DNA of 8,846 nucleotides, taken from Eggerthellaceae bacterium. GTDB taxonomy: Bacteria; Actinomycetota; Coriobacteriia; Coriobacteriales; Eggerthellaceae. Below, piece by piece: positions 7,501 to 8,846 of the stretch (position 1 is the first letter of the stretch; each line of letters starts with the position of its first letter). The translations under genes and the position numbers were made by a program. The stretch is taken from NCBI GenBank assembly GCA_017533165.1, contig JAFXIM010000214.1, positions 1 to 8,846 of the forward strand. The letters run 5' to 3'. The notes below the pieces were generated by a model that saw only the letters and a program-made list of their open reading frames with translations, did no database searches and was not told where the DNA came from.

Positions 7501-8846
7501 AAGGTTAAAGCAGCAGGTGTGCGCGAAATACCCGGAGCGGTTAACGCAGGAGAGTTGTACGCCGCTACCAAAAGCGCAGGTGTTGCTTCCTCAAAGGCTG
7601 ACTTGCTTGAAAAGGGGCCTACGGGGCTGAAAGCCGTGGCAATGAAAGCCAGCGATCAACAGGGCGTCGAGAAGCATCTCCTTGAAAAAGGGAAGGATAA
7701 AGACCCTCTTGGTAAAAAGAAACCAGCCACGGAGCGCGAAAGGGCGATCGAAAAGAAAAAGGCTGACCGAAAGGCAGCCAGAAAAGATAAGAACGAATCA
7801 AAGGCAATGAGCGTCGTCAAATCGGGCGGGAGCGCCGGCATGAAAGGCGCGCTTCTTGTCGGAGGAATGGCGGCTTCAAGCACCAAAAAGGCACTCGCTT
7901 CACGAAACGAAGAAATTGCCGTCGCTATGTCTACGGTCGACAAGACCAAGAAAACGGTGAGGGGTGCCAAGACGCTCGTCAAGCTTCCTTTTAGGATTTA
8001 CCATCGCGTCAGGCAGGCAGTCACGGCAGTAATCAACACAATCAAGCATCTCTTTAACTTTGCCGCGACGCTCACATCCATGGGTCCTGTAGGCGCGGTG
8101 ATTGCCTTGGCTCTGTTCTTCCTCGTCATCGTGGTCATTGTCATCCTGTTTGCCACGGCAAGCATCATCAACGACGAGCAGGAGGTGTCTGAAGTATCGG
8201 CATTGGTCGCCGAGCTAGACGCGGACCTGACCGAGGAGATTCACGAAATGGGAGATCAGCCTATCCTCTACCTCGATGCAACAGAGACGTATAACCAGAA
8301 GGGGAGTAAAAACCAAAACCTGACGAAGGATGCTGACCTCGCGGACGACGAATCAGACTTGCAGGAAGTTGTTGCCTCAAGCGTCACCGTGCAAACCGAC
8401 CCAAGCGCGATTGCCGCCTACATCGACGCCAAATACACAGGCAACTGGCAGGTAGGTGCGGCAAGTTGGAAGTATACAATCGATGCTTTTGGGGAAACCT
8501 GGAACGTAATAGAGTGGGACGACATGCCTGAGTGGGCGTGGAAGGGTCTGAACAAGATTAACCGCGTCGACTTCAAGATTACCCTGAGGAACGAGCTGAC
8601 CGATCTTCTCATGGAAGACTTTGGCGTGGAAGAATTCCTTGCCCGGGAAATAGGCAGCGATACCGCGGAAGAATTCGCAACCGTCATTTATGACAATCAG
8701 GTTCAGGGAATCAACGAGGAGATCCTGACGCAAATCATCAAAGACTCCGTGAAGGCGCATAGCTCGGAACTCGAACTGACCAATGACGACTATCAAAAGC
8801 TTTACTACGAGATGCAAAACGTCATTGCCGACCTCATTGGCGAAGA
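4528..8846 (+). CDS. very large single-pass membrane protein, CD1108-like (putative conjugative cell-wall hydrolase), 3' end outside window
   Basis: Reading frame 1 is open from ATG 4528 to the last base with no stop, 1439 complete codons. It starts MRKDSHHSSRHDGETLKPEK, in an ATGA overlap with VirB4. Regions in order: residues 1-51 polar and charged; 52-475 with no lysine, rich in Ala, Ser, Pro, His and Gln; 158-202 Tyr/Asp-rich; 387-508 and 528-649 a duplicated unit; about 812-826 three GSExx repeats; about 859-881 a Gly/Ala-rich stretch ending FAGKVAKTGTKKTLG; 1050-1091 strongly Lys/Arg-rich; one transmembrane helix about 1189-1213 (VIALALFFLVIVVIVILFAT); then an acidic region including DPSAIAAYIDAKYTGNW. 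A gene directly after VirB4, with a basic juxtamembrane region, one helix and an outside C-terminal part, fits the CD1108-like proteins, which usually end in an NlpC/P60-type peptidase. That catalytic domain is not seen here and would lie beyond the window. The N-terminal region is far longer than I expect for the family. No signal peptide is present, so N-in topology is inferred. Confidence 0.72.
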   Translation, partial: MRKDSHHSSRHDGETLKPEKQRRHEEGSSWASTPETRAREGVFASYQESQKAMQEQEAASHVIEDAPSPSYADSISMAHQPADAYASYVASSASSEFAAPPTPLVVTPSSSDASAAHSTSDPVPHGVSAEPTAPDAHPATYASTPVPVTPPASSVQPYDYYSGDRYDIYSHHQYDDYYLWDDYWLQDDYYGHDDYNPHLYYDIGTYPDAQSSLPATSYYSEQSHGYDSSAYRYHEIRWPDETRATEPFVSSVATAAGVILAGERIQEASVATSEPANQAFETFTQTAYTQNDALEEHSAPYLQREASPLPEFAQPYQIAHTERATVSSLVSDRQAEALFPLDSYGAPALNYTVNSNVPSPDYPPASTLSSAVPQEQYPTQISHTSSQAVVILPSAEMATVQHAINQGDSETSLTSIVGASTLEAHLNQTAYAASVATAPLLHSEAPLHQSLVSESSPSFQAQTASEPHAPLPHASKDGSLLHDSVLHQLQNQYFATDSLEQAPIPEASATCFVEDRQATSLLQDAAAQAVLKPTDSPHGAVASHTLLGNSAASLTPIAETSASETYLSHAAQVSPVESASLLHPETPLTQSLVFESNYSSREHAASGLQAPFLHASEAETLLDDSILHQLQNQPFAASSFEHAQSQETSQTATSVLKGTPSSPIQSHESAASRLTVNRLDEVRDDLQFISSRNIEIQPEGLDSVLTGSVAYSALHAPESHPQGAFPLTASELLVLQHRTNEARGMESKDLDGLLLKTEARFDQSKEFIIAPSDDAKPADARDSLFSESSAAALVSSHSEAKGSRSQPFETHGSEFNGSESKGSEAKAPRGQDVNSTSVAYNAVSDTPSKDALLTKEGNGGANAFGSAASIAALGTLGFAGKVAKTGTKKTLGALDYAANQLLRQDEDLTRVADLDDIVHDGVAFMHRHAPASDSDSMIDRLILSERSVGDAIAENDGKRAGEHVREVSRTGGNAGKTTAVKQAQKPTGVASKVKAAGVREIPGAVNAGELYAATKSAGVASSKADLLEKGPTGLKAVAMKASDQQGVEKHLLEKGKDKDPLGKKKPATERERAIEKKKADRKAARKDKNESKAMSVVKSGGSAGMKGALLVGGMAASSTKKALASRNEEIAVAMSTVDKTKKTVRGAKTLVKLPFRIYHRVRQAVTAVINTIKHLFNFAATLTSMGPVGAVIALALFFLVIVVIVILFATASIINDEQEVSEVSALVAELDADLTEEIHEMGDQPILYLDATETYNQKGSKNQNLTKDADLADDESDLQEVVASSVTVQTDPSAIAAYIDAKYTGNWQVGAASWKYTIDAFGETWNVIEWDDMPEWAWKGLNKINRVDFKITLRNELTDLLMEDFGVEEFLAREIGSDTAEEFATVIYDNQVQGINEEILTQIIKDSVKAHSSELELTNDDYQKLYYEMQNVIADLIGE
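4681..5952 (+). other. lysine-free low-complexity tract within the large terminal protein
   Basis: Between lysine codons at 4678 and 5953 there are 424 consecutive codons (residues 52-475) with no lysine. Arginine is also sparse. The composition is Ser, Ala, Pro, Thr, His and Gln rich with scattered Glu and Asp, which predicts an acidic disordered chain. This contrasts sharply with the lysine-rich part of the same protein after about residue 880. Confidence 0.8.
4999..5133 (+). repeat. Tyr/Asp-rich segment with four DDYxxx hexapeptide repeats
   Basis: Residues 158-202 of the large terminal protein hold 14 Tyr and 12 Asp in 45 positions, plus two Trp. Within it, 5050-5121 encodes four 18-bp tandem units: DDYYLW, DDYWLQ, DDYYGH, DDYNPH. 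The aligned codons are gat-gac-tat, gac-gac-tat, gat-gat-tat and gat-gat-tac, so the units differ at wobble positions while the amino acids are kept. It could be a metal-binding or sticky aromatic segment; the function is unknown. Confidence 0.8.
5686..6051 (+). repeat. first copy of a diverged internal duplication (period 423 bp)
   Basis: Residues 387-508 align without gaps to residues 528-649, exactly 141 codons apart. Anchors are QAV, SLT-I, LLH-E-PL-QSLV-ES, AP--HAS, LL-DS, LHQLQNQ-FA and S-E-A. By hand count about 53 of 122 positions are identical. The DNA copies are also related but diverged at many third positions, so the duplication is old. Confidence 0.75.
6109..6474 (+). repeat. second copy of the diverged internal duplication
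   Basis: This is the partner of the unit at 5686-6051. It carries SLLHPETPLTQSLVFES and ILHQLQNQPFAASSFE, corresponding to PLLHSEAPLHQSLVSES and VLHQLQNQYFATDSLE in the first copy. No third copy is clear at the same spacing on either side. Confidence 0.75.
6539..6565. repeat. perfect palindrome with 13-bp arms inside the large terminal gene
   Basis: The left arm is CAAGCCGATTAAC (6539-6551), the centre is a single G (6552), and the right arm (6553-6565) is its exact reverse complement. The next outer bases (6538 G, 6566 A) do not pair. It is in frame and encodes SRLTVNRL. The length and symmetry are those of a dimeric-regulator operator or a hairpin; no T-run follows, so it is not an intrinsic terminator. 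Confidence 0.7.
6961..7005 (+). repeat. three 15-bp tandem units encoding GSExx
   Basis: Units at 6961, 6976 and 6991 encode GSEFN, GSESK and GSEAK. The first nine bases of each unit are ggttccgaa, ggctccgaa and ggttccgag. This is a flexible linker-type repeat lying just before the part of the protein that becomes lysine-rich. Confidence 0.65.

Noticed and set aside
8377..8817. A 146-codon minus-strand frame at the right end
   Set aside because: It is opposite the region of the large protein after the membrane helix; the + frame continues through it with no stop, and the minus product is not recognisable.

Overview
The window is an interior slice of a conjugation (type IV secretion) module of the kind carried by integrative and conjugative elements of Gram-positive gut bacteria. 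All genes lie on the + strand in one tight operon-like run. The gene order (VirD4 coupling protein tail, Maff2-like small membrane protein, VirB6/TrbL-like channel protein, PrgI-family protein, VirB4 ATPase, then a very large single-pass protein of the CD1108-like cell-wall hydrolase type) matches, as I remember it, the Clostridioides difficile CTn4-like layout (CD1115 to CD1108). Base composition is moderately GC-rich by eye and ribosome binding sites are strong AGGAGG types. This would fit a Coriobacteriia host (Eggerthellaceae-like) or a higher-GC Clostridia; the host call is an inference with low certainty. No relaxase, integrase, origin of transfer, attachment site, RNA gene, insertion sequence or CRISPR array is visible.

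Layout: 1-303 is the C-terminal end of the coupling ATPase. A 49-bp gap leads into a 28-codon proline-rich small gene (353-439) whose stop codon overlaps the ribosome binding site of the Maff2-like gene (452-667). The six-pass VirB6/TrbL-like gene (686-1513) follows, and its stop overlaps an unusually complete ribosome binding site for the PrgI-family gene (1528-2016). VirB4 (1892-4531) starts inside the PrgI gene, so 125 bp are read in two frames. Its stop overlaps the start of the last gene in an ATGA junction (4528-4531).

From 4528 to the window edge there is one uninterrupted reading frame of at least 1439 codons. It has no stop codon inside the window. It encodes a very long, low-complexity, almost lysine-free N-terminal region with several kinds of repeat, then a lysine-rich juxtamembrane region, one transmembrane helix near residues 1189-1213, and the start of an extracellular region. 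The small reading frames over this stretch in other frames are shadows of it.

Together the products would form a cell-envelope DNA-transfer machine: VirD4 recruits the DNA, VirB4 powers assembly and transport, the VirB6-like, PrgI and Maff2 proteins form the membrane part, and the large protein would open the peptidoglycan. The most unusual features are the oversized repeat-bearing N-terminal region of the last protein (a DDYxxx hexapeptide array, a 141-residue-spaced duplication and a 424-residue lysine-free tract) and a perfect 13-bp-arm palindrome embedded in its coding sequence.
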